Of a stretch of 64,000 nucleotides of DNA, positions 26,656-35,249 are shown in pieces. The DNA is taken from NCBI RefSeq assembly GCF_011927695.1, contig NZ_JAATJE010000001.1:1054001-1118000 (forward strand). The letters are read 5' to 3'. A program made the translations under genes and the position numbers. Within the stretch, counting starts at the first letter, position 1; every line of letters begins with the position of its first letter. The notes below the pieces were generated by a model. That model searched no databases. It was not told the DNA's origin and saw only the letters and a list, made by a program, of their open reading frames with translations. Origin of the DNA: Sphingomonas jejuensis. Lineage in GTDB: Bacteria; Pseudomonadota; Alphaproteobacteria; Sphingomonadales; Sphingomonadaceae.

Positions 26656-27369
26656 ATGACAGACAGCAACAAGACTGAACGCCTCTCGCTTGTTACCGGC
26701 GCGAGCCGGGGCATCGGCGCCGCGACGGCGGAGGCGCTGGCACGCGAAGGATTTCACGTCGTCCTGGTCGCCCGCACCGCCACAGGCCTTGAGGAGGTGG
26801 AGGAGCGCATTCACGACGCGGGCGGATCTGCGACAATCGCGCCGCTCGACCTGACAGACGGCGACAGCATTGCGCGCCTGGCGACTGCGATTGCCGAACG
26901 CTGGGGCAAGCTGGACGGGCTAGTGCTGAACGCGGCGACACTGGGCTCGCTGACCCCTGTTCAGTCGATCGATGCCAAGGAGCTGTCTCGCGTCATGACG
27001 CTGAACGTCATCGCGCAACAGGCTTTGATTTCCGCCTTCGATCCCCTTCTGCGCCGGTCCAGCGGCGGGCGCCTGGTTGCCGTGACGTCCAGCGTGGGTC
27101 GCGCGCCGCGGGCTTATTGGGGTGCCTATGGCGCATCGAAGGCCGCGCTCGAAACGCTGGTCGAAGCATATGGCGAGGAGCAGCGAAACATCGGGCGCAT
27201 CCGCACCGCCATTGTCGATCCGGGCGCGACCCGCACGGTGATGCGCGCTCGCGCGTTTCCGGGCGAAGATCCGGAAACGGTGAAGCCCGCGTCCGTGGTT
27301 GGCGACCGCATCGCCGCGCTTCTTTCTCAGGGTTTCGAGCCCGGGCATCGGGAACGCATCGACGGCTGA
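26656..27369 (+). CDS. Short-chain dehydrogenase/reductase
   Basis: This 237-residue protein is a classical SDR with one Rossmann fold. The nucleotide site is LVTGASRGIGAATAEALA, followed by LDLTDGDS and LVLNAATLG. The catalytic Ser lies in VTSSVGR, and Tyr and Lys in YGASKAALE. The residues after the second strand suggest use of NADP(H). The substrate cannot be told from sequence. It follows purF by 10 bases, so it may be read from the same message although the functions are unrelated. Confidence 0.9.
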   Translation: MTDSNKTERLSLVTGASRGIGAATAEALAREGFHVVLVARTATGLEEVEERIHDAGGSATIAPLDLTDGDSIARLATAIAERWGKLDGLVLNAATLGSLTPVQSIDAKELSRVMTLNVIAQQALISAFDPLLRRSSGGRLVAVTSSVGRAPRAYWGAYGASKAALETLVEAYGEEQRNIGRIRTAIVDPGATRTVMRARAFPGEDPETVKPASVVGDRIAALLSQGFEPGHRERIDG

Positions 27370-27395
27370 CCGGCGCGCGAGCCGCGGGGCAGCTG

Positions 27396-28658
27396 TCAGC
27401 GCTTGATCAATGTCACCTGCGCGACGTCGATCCCGCCGCCCCGGAACCCACCCTCGCAATACATCAGGTAGTAGCGCCACAAGCGGTTGAAGGGGGCGGC
27501 CGAATCCCCTTCGATCCGGCCGGCGGCGACGGCCTCGTCGAACCTCTCGCGCCACCGCTTCAGCGTCTCGGCATAATGAAGGCCGAACCCTCGCCTTCCG
27601 TGCCACTCGAACCCGACAGCCTCTGCGATCGCGCGAAAGCGTGCTTCCGACAGCAACATTCCGCCGGGAAAGATGTGCGTCTGGATGAAATCGGCGCTGG
27701 TCGCATAGCGCTCGAAGATTTCCTCCTGGATGGAGATGAACTGCAATGCGGCCCGTCCGCCCGGCTTCAACGATCGGTGGATCGACGACAGATAGCTGCG
27801 CCAGTGCTCCAGCCCGACCGCCTCCACCATCTCGACGCTCGCGACTGCATCGAAGCGACCCTCGACGTCACGATAATCTCGCAGGTCGATCGACACCCGA
27901 CCGGCGGCGATATTCGCCTGATTGAGCGCGCGTGCCTGTTCGGCCTGCGCTGCGGACAACGTCAGCGCGGTGACGGTCACTCCGTACTCGTCGGCGGCGA
28001 TATCCGCCAATGTTCCCCACCCGCACCCGATCTCGAGCAGGTGCTGATCGGGCGCCAGCTCTAGCCGGTCGAGCAGCGCCCTGATCTTGTTGAGCTGTGC
28101 GAAAGCCAGCTCCTCCGACCGGGAGATTGGCTCCTGGAACAGGGCGGACGAGTAGGTCATCGTCTCGTCCAGCCACGCCGCGTAGAAATCGTTGCCGAGG
28201 TCGTAGTGAAAGGCGATGTTGCGCCGCGATCCGGCCCGGCTGTTGCCGTTGAGGGCATGGCCCAGCCGCTTGAGGATGCGCCAGGGGCCGCTCGCGCGGG
28301 CCACCGACTTCAGGCTTGTGGCGTTCCGCATGAACAGGTCGAACAATGGCACGGGATCCGGGCTGTCCCAGTCGCCGTCGGCCCAGGCCTGGTACCAGCC
28401 GGACGACCCATGCCGCGCCAGGCGCACCAGCGCGCGCCAGCGGCGCAGCTCCACCTCCGCAACTGGCCCGGGCGCCCGCCCGCCGAGGATTCGGTGCGAT
28501 CCGTCCGGCAACCACGCCTCGATCGCACCGGACAGCAATCCGGCATCGATCCGATCGAGCAGCCGGTGGAAGATCGAAGCACGAACGCGCGCGATCCATC
28601 CGCCGCCACGATGTCCGGCGTCGAACTGCCGGGCGCGGTCGGGATGCGGTGCGTTCAT
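27396..28658 (-). CDS. cfa: Cyclopropane-fatty-acyl-phospholipid synthase family methyltransferase
   Basis: The 420-residue enzyme adds a methylene group from SAM to unsaturated acyl chains in membrane lipids. The N-terminal lipid-binding part contains DLFMRNATSLKSVARASGPW. NIAFHYDLGNDFYAAWLDE is the family signature, followed by MTYSSALF. The SAM site is LLEIGCGWGTLADIAA, and SVEMVEAVGLEHW and FIQTHIFPGG complete the catalytic region. A single copy of the gene is seen here. The ATG at 28658 is chosen; the frame is open to 28754, partly inside the photolyase gene. The stop lies 26 bases from the end of the SDR gene on the other strand. Confidence 0.9.
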   Translation of the reverse strand: MNAPHPDRARQFDAGHRGGGWIARVRASIFHRLLDRIDAGLLSGAIEAWLPDGSHRILGGRAPGPVAEVELRRWRALVRLARHGSSGWYQAWADGDWDSPDPVPLFDLFMRNATSLKSVARASGPWRILKRLGHALNGNSRAGSRRNIAFHYDLGNDFYAAWLDETMTYSSALFQEPISRSEELAFAQLNKIRALLDRLELAPDQHLLEIGCGWGTLADIAADEYGVTVTALTLSAAQAEQARALNQANIAAGRVSIDLRDYRDVEGRFDAVASVEMVEAVGLEHWRSYLSSIHRSLKPGGRAALQFISIQEEIFERYATSADFIQTHIFPGGMLLSEARFRAIAEAVGFEWHGRRGFGLHYAETLKRWRERFDEAVAAGRIEGDSAAPFNRLWRYYLMYCEGGFRGGGIDVAQVTLIKR

Positions 28659-28719
28659 GAGCGGGTGATCGTCGAAACCATGGATCACCCTACCGCCGGT
28701 CCGGATCGACGGTCTACCG

Positions 28720-30096
28720 TCAACCGCGTATGGCCCGTCCCGCGGCGAGGGCACGCTCCCGTCCCTCCCGATGGCCGATCAGCTTGGCCGGGTAGCCCTT
28801 GACGGTCACGCCTGCGGCTTCCGGATCATGGATCACCTCGTCGTCCAGACTTGCCAGTTCGGGCACCCACCGCCGGATATATTCTGCCGCCTCGAATTTC
28901 GCTGATTGTGTCAACGGCGCCATGATCCGACTGAACATGTTGGCGTCGTGGCCGGTGCCAGCCACCCATTGCCAGTTGACCGAGTTGTTGCCGTAATCGG
29001 CATCGACGAGCGTATCCCAGAACCAGCGCTCCCCACGCCGCCAGTCGATCAGCAGATGCTTGATCAGGAAGGACGCCGTGATCATGCGGGCGCGATTGTG
29101 CATCCAGCCGGACGTCCACAGCTGGCGCATTCCGGCATCGACGATGGGATAGCCGGTCTGCCCCTTGGTCCATTTGCGAAAATCGCTGTCGGCGGCCTTG
29201 CCGGTGCGCCACTTCAGCTTGTCGAAGGCGGCGCGCGCGTTCTGATCGCCGATCTCGGGGTTCGCCTGCTCGACGGCGGATGTGAAGTCGCGCCATCCGA
29301 GCTCCCGCTTGAAGCCTTCACTGTTCTTCTTGCGCGCCACCGCATGCCACACCGTCGCGGGCGACACCTCGCCCCAGTGCAGGTGGGGCGACAGCCGGGA
29401 TGTTCCCTCGTCGGATGGAAGGTTGCGGCGGTCGTCATAGCTGCCCACCGCATCCTGGAACGCCTTCAGCCTGTCAGCGGCGCCCGCCTCGCCGGGCGCC
29501 CACTCTTCCGCGAAGCCGCCGGACCAATCCGGCTTCGTCGGCAGCAATGAAAGCGCGGCGATCGGCGTCGACGGCGGCCATTTGTCCGGCGCGGTCAGCC
29601 TCCCTGGCGCCGGCTTCGGCTTTTCGGGAGGCATCTTCGCCTCCAGCGCTCTCCAGAAGGGCGAGAAGATCTTGAATGCCTCCCCGCTTCCGCTCCTCAC
29701 CGTCTCCGGTGGCGCCAGTTGGTTACCGTCGTGCAGCACCAGGTCGATGGCGGAGGCGAGCTCCTGTTCGGCTGCGATCCACCAGGGCTCGTAATGGCGG
29801 ATGGCATGCACTCGCTTGGCGCCAAGTTCCTTCGCCAGTTTGGCGATCTCCGCCGCCGCCGGCCCGCGCCGGATAACCAGTCTGGACCCCAGCGCCTCCA
29901 GATCCTTGGCGAGCGCCGCCAGGCTGTGGTGCAGCCACCAGCGCTGCGCTCCACCGATGCGCCAGTCGCCCGGCGTGTCGTCGTCCAGCACGTAAACCGG
30001 GACCACCGCGCAGCCGTCTTCCGCGGCGGCGAGGAAGGCGGGCTGGTCGTGGAGGCGGAGGTCCTGGCGCAGCCAGACGAGCACAACATCGTTCAT
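28720..30096 (-). CDS. phrB: Deoxyribodipyrimidine photolyase
   Basis: This 458-residue flavoprotein repairs UV-induced cyclobutane dimers with light energy. The N-terminal antenna domain begins VVLVWLRQDLRLHDQPAF. The FAD-binding core has EGTSRLSPHLHWGEVSP, WTKGQTGYPIVDAGMRQLW, SGWMHNRARMITASFLIKHL, and WRRGERWFWDTLVDADYGNN. NWQWVAGTGHDA follows, with the Asn and Trp residues that bind FAD and substrate. It is a class I CPD photolyase by these motifs. The ATG at 30096 is clear. Confidence 0.95.
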   Translation of the reverse strand: MNDVVLVWLRQDLRLHDQPAFLAAAEDGCAVVPVYVLDDDTPGDWRIGGAQRWWLHHSLAALAKDLEALGSRLVIRRGPAAAEIAKLAKELGAKRVHAIRHYEPWWIAAEQELASAIDLVLHDGNQLAPPETVRSGSGEAFKIFSPFWRALEAKMPPEKPKPAPGRLTAPDKWPPSTPIAALSLLPTKPDWSGGFAEEWAPGEAGAADRLKAFQDAVGSYDDRRNLPSDEGTSRLSPHLHWGEVSPATVWHAVARKKNSEGFKRELGWRDFTSAVEQANPEIGDQNARAAFDKLKWRTGKAADSDFRKWTKGQTGYPIVDAGMRQLWTSGWMHNRARMITASFLIKHLLIDWRRGERWFWDTLVDADYGNNSVNWQWVAGTGHDANMFSRIMAPLTQSAKFEAAEYIRRWVPELASLDDEVIHDPEAAGVTVKGYPAKLIGHREGRERALAAGRAIRG

Positions 30097-30148
30097 GACG
30101 CTCCGCTACGCCCTCCCATGCCCCGTGGTTCCCTCCGGCCCCGACGTG

Positions 30149-30544
30149 TCAGCGGGTCGGCGCCTCGCCGGCCGGTCCTCGAATGCCGGTCAGGCCGGGG
30201 ATGACGCGCAGCACGATCTCGCGGTCCGCCTCCGACAGGCGGGAGAGCAACTCGATGCCGCGGGCGGTTCGGGCGCGCAGGCGATCAACATCGACGGCAT
30301 CGCGCGTCTCCAGCGCCGCGCGGAGCGCCTGAAGGTCGAACGGTCGTCGCACCGCCGCCGCTTCGATCATCTCGCTTGCCGCTGCCGACCGCTCAGCGAA
30401 CCCGCGCGCCTGCACCTCGTTGTCGGCCATCGATTGCTGGAGGACTGCTCGTCCCCCCACAGAAAGCTGATCCAGACCTGGCGCAGCCGGAGCCTGCACC
30501 TGCAGCGCCGCCTGCGCGAGGATCATCCACATTATCATGCTCAT
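30149..30544 (-). CDS. Small exported helical protein, function unknown
   Basis: The 131-residue product starts MSMIMWMILAQAALQVQAPA, a likely signal peptide. The mature part is helical and charged (VQARGFAERSAAASEMIEAA, and RARTARGIELLSRLSEADRE), like small periplasmic sensors or chaperones of the Spy/CpxP sort, but without a firm match. It begins four bases after the deacetylase stop, so it is in the same operon. The ATG at 30544 is chosen because it starts the hydrophobic segment; the open frame reaches 30568. Confidence 0.6.
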   Translation of the reverse strand: MSMIMWMILAQAALQVQAPAAPGLDQLSVGGRAVLQQSMADNEVQARGFAERSAAASEMIEAAAVRRPFDLQALRAALETRDAVDVDRLRARTARGIELLSRLSEADREIVLRVIPGLTGIRGPAGEAPTR

Positions 30545-30548
30545 CCGC

Positions 30549-31496
30549 TTACGCCACCTCTGCTGCAACCGAACCCAGCCGGGCCGCGAGCACCGGGCGG
30601 TGCGCCTTCAGCGCGTCGGCCATGCACAGCATGCTCCGAACATGCCGGCGCGCCAGCAGCATCTTGTCGGGCCCGTAGCCGCCGCCGAGCGCGCTGGCGA
30701 CCGCCGCCCCGCTCCGGATCGCCTCGCCAGCCACGAACCGGTCGCGTCGGTCCAGTCCCTCGTCGGACAGCGCCAGCCGTCCCAACCGGTCGTCGACATG
30801 CGGATCCACCCCCGCCTGGTAGAGGATCAGGTCGGGCCGTACCCGATCGACCAGCGGCGGCAATGTCTGCGACAGCGCGTCCAGATAGGCATCGTCGGTG
30901 GCGCCGTCGGGCAGCGCGACGTCGACGGTCGACCGCGCCTTGCGCGCGGGGAAGTTCTTCTCGCCGTGGACGGAGTAGGTCCGGATGTCCGCCCGATCGC
31001 CGATCAGCGCGGCGGTGCCGTCACCCTGGTGCACGTCGAGGTCGACGATCAGGATCCGCGCCACCGTGCCCTCTGCGATCAAGCGGATGGCTGCAACGGC
31101 AAGGTCATTGAACACGCAGTAGCCTGCTCCCGTGTCGAACAGCGCATGGTGGCTCCCCCCGGCCGAATTGGCGGCATAGCCATGATTGAGCGCCAGTCGG
31201 GCGGCGAGCCAGCTTCCGCCCGGCGTCAGCTGGACCCGCCGCGCGATGCGCGCATCGACGGGAAAGCCGATCCGCCGTTCCTTGTCGCGCGGCACCGAAG
31301 CGGTGAACACCTCCTCCACATAAGCAGGCTCGTGAACCGCCTCGATCCAGCGTCGCGGCATCGGCTCCGGCCGATGCTGTTTGTGTGGCGCGCCGATCTC
31401 CTCCAGGGCCGGGATGATCAAGCCGTACTTGTCCGCCGGGAAGGCGCCCGGCGGCGCCGGCGTGACATAGTCCGGATGGTGGACGAGGTGGAGCAC
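30549..31496 (-). CDS. Histone-deacetylase-family (acetylpolyamine/acetoin-type) amidohydrolase
   Basis: This 315-residue zinc enzyme has the HDAC fold found in bacterial deacetylases. The zinc ligands appear as DLDVHQGDGTAALI (Asp and His) and the later YQAGVDPHVDDRLGR (Asp). SAGGSHHALFDTGAGYCVFND carries the catalytic His pair, and ALGGGYGPD comes near the end. Bacterial relatives remove acetyl groups from polyamines, acetoin regulators or small amides. The window also has a polyamine pathway at 51-54 kb, so acetylpolyamine is a possible but unproven substrate. The start is the GTG at 31496. It is divergent from rppH. Confidence 0.88.
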   Translation of the reverse strand: MLHLVHHPDYVTPAPPGAFPADKYGLIIPALEEIGAPHKQHRPEPMPRRWIEAVHEPAYVEEVFTASVPRDKERRIGFPVDARIARRVQLTPGGSWLAARLALNHGYAANSAGGSHHALFDTGAGYCVFNDLAVAAIRLIAEGTVARILIVDLDVHQGDGTAALIGDRADIRTYSVHGEKNFPARKARSTVDVALPDGATDDAYLDALSQTLPPLVDRVRPDLILYQAGVDPHVDDRLGRLALSDEGLDRRDRFVAGEAIRSGAAVASALGGGYGPDKMLLARRHVRSMLCMADALKAHRPVLAARLGSVAAEVA

Positions 31497-31536
31497 AGGA
31501 CCTATCTACGGCGCTCGCCATCTGGAAACCAGAGTT

Positions 31537-31541
31537 GGAGG
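31537..31541 (+). promoter_or_regulatory. Ribosome binding site that sets the rppH start
   Basis: GGAGG at 31537-31541 is five bases before the TTG at 31547 and overlaps the in-frame TTG at 31535. It therefore favours 31547 as the start, giving MADPVAADLPYRP. Confidence 0.6.
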
Positions 31542-31546
31542 CCCGT

Positions 31547-32029
31547 TTGGCTGATCCCGTTGCCGCAGATCTTCCGTATCGCCCCTGTGCCGGGGTGATG
31601 CTCGTCAACGAAGCGGGCAAGGTCTTCGTCGGCCAACGGCTCGATTCTATACTCGAGGCGTGGCAAATGCCGCAGGGCGGAATCGACGCGGGCGAGGATG
31701 CGCGATCGGCTGCCGTGCGGGAGATCGGGGAGGAAACCGGCATCGGCGCCGACCTCATCCACATCGTGGCCGAGGCACCCGACGAACTGTTCTACGACCT
31801 GCCCGAGGAGATGATCGGCAAGATCTGGAACGGGCGGTGGCGCGGTCAGCGGCAGCGCTGGTTTCTCGCGCGCTTCCTCGGGCGTGACGAGGATGTGCGG
31901 ATCGAGACGGCGGAGCCCGAATTCAGGTCCTGGAAATGGGCTGATCCCGATGAACTGCCGTTGATGATCGTTCCCTTCAAGCGCCGGCTCTACGAGCAGG
32001 TGCTGGAGGCGTTTCGTCCCCTGATCTGA
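31547..32029 (+). CDS. rppH: RNA pyrophosphohydrolase (Nudix)
   Basis: RppH removes pyrophosphate from the 5' end of mRNA and so starts decay, or cleaves dinucleoside polyphosphates. The 160-residue protein has the early LPYRPCAGVMLVN and WQMPQGGIDAGED, then the Nudix box GEDARSAAVREIGEETGIG. FLARFLGRDEDVRIE and PEFRSWKWADPDELP follow. The start is a TTG at 31547, justified by the GGAGG at 31537; an in-frame TTG at 31535 has no separate ribosome site. It lies head to head with the deacetylase gene. Confidence 0.92.
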   Translation: MADPVAADLPYRPCAGVMLVNEAGKVFVGQRLDSILEAWQMPQGGIDAGEDARSAAVREIGEETGIGADLIHIVAEAPDELFYDLPEEMIGKIWNGRWRGQRQRWFLARFLGRDEDVRIETAEPEFRSWKWADPDELPLMIVPFKRRLYEQVLEAFRPLI

Positions 32030-32040
32030 CCGGAGCGTTT

Positions 32041-32985
32041 ATGCCGTTCAGCCTGCTGCTCGCGCTTGCCGCGCAACCCCCGGGTGCCGATGTCGCCCCG
32101 CCCCCGCCCGAACCGTTGCCTGCGCCCGAGGAGATCGCGGCCGCTTCACCGGCGATGAACCCCGTTTTGCGGCAGATGCTCGATGCCGCAATCGGCAACA
32201 ACAACGAAGCCGAGATCAATACCGTCGCGAAATATGCGCGCGAGGCGGCGCCCAACAGCCGCGAGGAGATCGACGGGCTCGTCCGGGCATGGAGCGAGCG
32301 GCGGTTGCAGGCGCAGCAGGAGCGGCTGGAGACCGCAGGATTGTTCGATCTTTGGAAGGGTCAGGGCGATCTCGGCGGCACACGCACCACCGGCACGTCG
32401 AACACGCTTGGCATCAGCGCAGGGCTCGTGCTGACTCGTGAGGGGGATCGCTGGCGTCATCGGCTGCGCGGGCGCGTCGACTATCAGGAAGCCGATGGCG
32501 AATCCGTCCGCGACGCCTTCCTCCTCTCTTACGAACCACGCGTCCGCATCCGCGACGGGCTCTTCGTCTACGGATTGGCCCAGTATGACAGTGACAGCTT
32601 TCTCGGCTTTGACCGCCGCCTGTCGGCATCGGGCGGGGTCGGCTACCGGGTCGCGGGACCGGGAGCACTTTCGATCGATGTCGATGCCGGTCCCACCTAC
32701 CGCGCGACGCGCTTCACCGACGGATCGGAAGACGGCAGTCTCGGCGGGCGCGGCTCGCTCGGGCTTCGCTGGACGTTGGCGGAAGGCATCCGGCTGACAA
32801 ACGATGCCGCACTGGTCGTCGATGGGCGCAGCAACAGCTTCGCCAACACGGCCGCACTCGATGCCAAGCTGCTGGGGTCTCTCTCCGCCCGCCTCTCCTA
32901 CAATCTTCAGTATGAAAGCATGCCGCCGCTCGGCGGCAAGACGAGCGGCACCATCAGCCGCGCCAGCCTGGTGTACGACTTCTAA
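32041..32985 (+). CDS. DUF481-type outer membrane beta-barrel protein
   Basis: The 314-residue protein has a short signal peptide (MPFSLLLALAAQ) and a Pro-rich linker. A helical stretch (about residues 40-95) follows. The last two thirds alternate polar and hydrophobic residues like a beta-barrel: HRLRGRVDYQEADGESVRDA, RIRDGLFVYGLAQYDSDSF, GGVGYRVAGPGALSIDVDAG, ending with a C-terminal aromatic (SLVYDF) as outer-membrane proteins do. This fits DUF481, salt-induced outer-membrane proteins. It is 11 bases from rppH, so the two are probably cotranscribed. Confidence 0.85.
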   Translation: MPFSLLLALAAQPPGADVAPPPPEPLPAPEEIAAASPAMNPVLRQMLDAAIGNNNEAEINTVAKYAREAAPNSREEIDGLVRAWSERRLQAQQERLETAGLFDLWKGQGDLGGTRTTGTSNTLGISAGLVLTREGDRWRHRLRGRVDYQEADGESVRDAFLLSYEPRVRIRDGLFVYGLAQYDSDSFLGFDRRLSASGGVGYRVAGPGALSIDVDAGPTYRATRFTDGSEDGSLGGRGSLGLRWTLAEGIRLTNDAALVVDGRSNSFANTAALDAKLLGSLSARLSYNLQYESMPPLGGKTSGTISRASLVYDF

Positions 32986-33033
32986 GGGCGGGTCGCCTTG
33001 CCGGGGGCGTTCCTCGCCGCCTAGAAGCCCGGC

Positions 33034-34242
33034 ATGACCAAGACTGACCTGCGCCACCGCGATGTTGCCGAAGCAGCCGCGTCGCAGCCGATGCTACAGC
33101 AGGTGGAGCGTTGGAGCGCGATCAACAGCGGATCGGCCAACCTCGCAGGCCTTGCGACAATGGCCGGCCTGCTGGCCGATGCCTTCTCCGCGCTTCCCGG
33201 CGAGCTCGCGCTGTTGGACGGCGCGCCCAGCGAACGGGTGAGCGCGTCGGGGCAGGTGCTCGAAACGCTTCATGGGCGCCACCTTCGTCTGCGGGTCCGC
33301 CCGGACGCATCGCGCCGCATGCTGTTCACCGGGCATATGGACACCGTCTACCCGGCCGATCACTCGTTCCAGTCGATCTCGCCGATCATGGATGGGCGGT
33401 TGAACGGTCCCGGTGTGGCCGACATGAAGGGCGGGCTCGCCGTTCTGCTGGCGGCGCTCTCGGCCATCGAGCGGTCCGGAGCCGCCGGCAGCATCGGCTA
33501 CGACGTGTTGATCAACAGCGATGAGGAGGTCGGCTCGCCGTCGTCGGCTGCCCTCCTGGCGGATCTCGCGCCCACCAAGATTGCGGCACTGACCTATGAA
33601 CCCGCTCTGCCGGATGGCACGCTGGCAGGCGCGCGTGGCGGCAGCGGGAACTTTTCCATCCTCGTGCGCGGCCGCAGCGCCCATGCCGGGCGCAACCCGG
33701 CTGACGGGCGCAATGCGGTCGTCGCTGCCGCCGACCTGACGCTTCGGCTGGCGGGAGTCGCCAGCCCCGGCCTGTCAGTCAATCCCGCCAAAATCGATGG
33801 CGGCGGGCCCAACAACGTCGTGCCGGACACTGCTGTCCTGCGCGTCAATTTCCGTCCAGCGGGAGAGGAAGACGTGCGGCACGCCCGCACCGCTGTCGAA
33901 GCGGCTGCGGCGTCTGTCGCGCGGGATCACGACGTTGCCGTTGAAGTTCACGGCGGCTTCGGTCGCCCCCCGAAGCCTGTCGATCCCGCCGCGGAAAAGC
34001 TTTTCGCGCTTGTCCGGGAGTGCGGCCGGATGATCGATCTCGACGTCAGGTGGCGATCGACCGGTGGCGTGTGCGACGGCAACAACATCGCGGCCTGCGG
34101 CGTCCCGGTGGTTGACACCATGGGGGTGCGGGGCGGTGCCATCCACTCTCCAGACGAATATCTGATCGTGGAGTCCCTGGCCGAACGCGCGATGCTGTCC
34201 GCGCTGGCGATCTGCCGGATCGCCGACGGAGGCCTCGCGTGA
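33034..34242 (+). CDS. M20-family metallohydrolase in an arginine-succinylation operon
   Basis: The 402-residue protein belongs to the M20 peptidases (carboxypeptidase G2 / ArgE / DapE type) that cleave amide bonds with two zinc ions. Metal-binding residues are visible in FTGHMDTV, GVADMKGG, INSDEEVGS, YEPALPDG and GAIHSPDEY. The dimerisation domain holds SAHAGRNP and NNVVPD. It overlaps astA by four bases and is thus the first gene of the arginine-degradation unit. The classical AstE desuccinylase is not in the window, so this enzyme may do that job. That role is inferred from position only. Confidence 0.88.
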   Translation: MTKTDLRHRDVAEAAASQPMLQQVERWSAINSGSANLAGLATMAGLLADAFSALPGELALLDGAPSERVSASGQVLETLHGRHLRLRVRPDASRRMLFTGHMDTVYPADHSFQSISPIMDGRLNGPGVADMKGGLAVLLAALSAIERSGAAGSIGYDVLINSDEEVGSPSSAALLADLAPTKIAALTYEPALPDGTLAGARGGSGNFSILVRGRSAHAGRNPADGRNAVVAAADLTLRLAGVASPGLSVNPAKIDGGGPNNVVPDTAVLRVNFRPAGEEDVRHARTAVEAAAASVARDHDVAVEVHGGFGRPPKPVDPAAEKLFALVRECGRMIDLDVRWRSTGGVCDGNNIAACGVPVVDTMGVRGGAIHSPDEYLIVESLAERAMLSALAICRIADGGLA

Positions 34243-35249
34243 GCCACATCGTTCGCCTCGCCACCCTCGATGACCTGCAGCCGCTCTACGAAATGGCGAA
34301 GCTGACCGGAGGCGGCTTCACCAACCTGCCTGCCGACAAACCTGCCCTGGCCGAGAAGCTGGAACGATCGGTTGCCGCGGTTAGCGGGAACACCGATGCA
34401 GCCGGCGACAATCTGTTCGTCCTTGTGCTTGAAGACGCAGGCACCCGGGAAGTGCGGGGGACCGCTCAGATCTTCACGGAAGTCGGGCGGCGCTGGCCTT
34501 TCTACAGCTACCGCCTGGGAACGCTGACCCAGAGTTCACGGGAGCTGAAGCGCACCTTCCGCGCGGACATGCTGACGCTCACCACCGATCTGGAAGGGTC
34601 GAGCGAGGTCGGCGGGCTTTTCCTCCATCCGGCCGAACGCGCCGGGGGGCTCGGGCTCCTGCTGGCGCGAAGTCGCTATCTCTTCATCCGGCGTCACCGC
34701 TCACGCTTTGCCGACCGGGTCCTGGCCGAACTGCGCGGCGTCATCGATGAGGCGGGCGGATCCCCCTTCTGGGACGGGCTTGCCGGCCGGTTCTTCGGCA
34801 TGAGCTTCCAGGAAGCGGATGCCTTCAACGCGGTGCACGGCAACCAATTCATCGCGGACCTTATGCCCAAACATCCGATCTACATCGCCATGCTGCCGGA
34901 AACCGCCCGGTCCGTGATCGGCGTGCCCCATCTGACCGGACGGGCGGCGATGCGCATGCTCGAAACCGAAGGCTTTCAGTTCGGAAACTACGTCGACATC
35001 TTCGATGGCGGGCCCACCATGATCGCGCCGACGGATCGGATCGCCAGCATCATGTCTGCGAAGGAAGCGCCGATCTCCGCGATCGATGAAGCGGGCGACC
35101 AGCGGCTGGTCTCCACCGGCGCGCTTGCCGACTTCCGCTGTGGCTATGCCCGGATCGGCGGCGACGACACCGCGGTGACGATTGATGCCGATGCCGCCGC
35201 GTTGCTCCGCGTCGGGGTGCGCGACACCATCCTGCACGCGCCGCGCTGA
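34239..35249 (+). CDS. astA: Arginine N-succinyltransferase
   Basis: AstA moves a succinyl group from succinyl-CoA to the alpha-amino group of arginine, the first step of the ammonia-producing AST pathway. The 336-residue protein opens MSHIVRLATLDDLQPLYEM and has GGGFTNLPADK. It then has EVGGLFLHPAERAGGLGLLL, a GNAT-like acyl-CoA site, and GMSFQEADAFNAVHGNQFIA followed by DLMPKHPIY. The start is the GTG at 34239, overlapping the hydrolase stop. Its stop shares one base with the astB ATG. Confidence 0.95.
   Translation: MSHIVRLATLDDLQPLYEMAKLTGGGFTNLPADKPALAEKLERSVAAVSGNTDAAGDNLFVLVLEDAGTREVRGTAQIFTEVGRRWPFYSYRLGTLTQSSRELKRTFRADMLTLTTDLEGSSEVGGLFLHPAERAGGLGLLLARSRYLFIRRHRSRFADRVLAELRGVIDEAGGSPFWDGLAGRFFGMSFQEADAFNAVHGNQFIADLMPKHPIYIAMLPETARSVIGVPHLTGRAAMRMLETEGFQFGNYVDIFDGGPTMIAPTDRIASIMSAKEAPISAIDEAGDQRLVSTGALADFRCGYARIGGDDTAVTIDADAAALLRVGVRDTILHAPR

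Noticed and set aside
28659-28754. N-terminal extension of the cyclopropane-lipid synthase
   Set aside because: The extra residues overlap the photolyase gene, have no good start and are not typical of the family.
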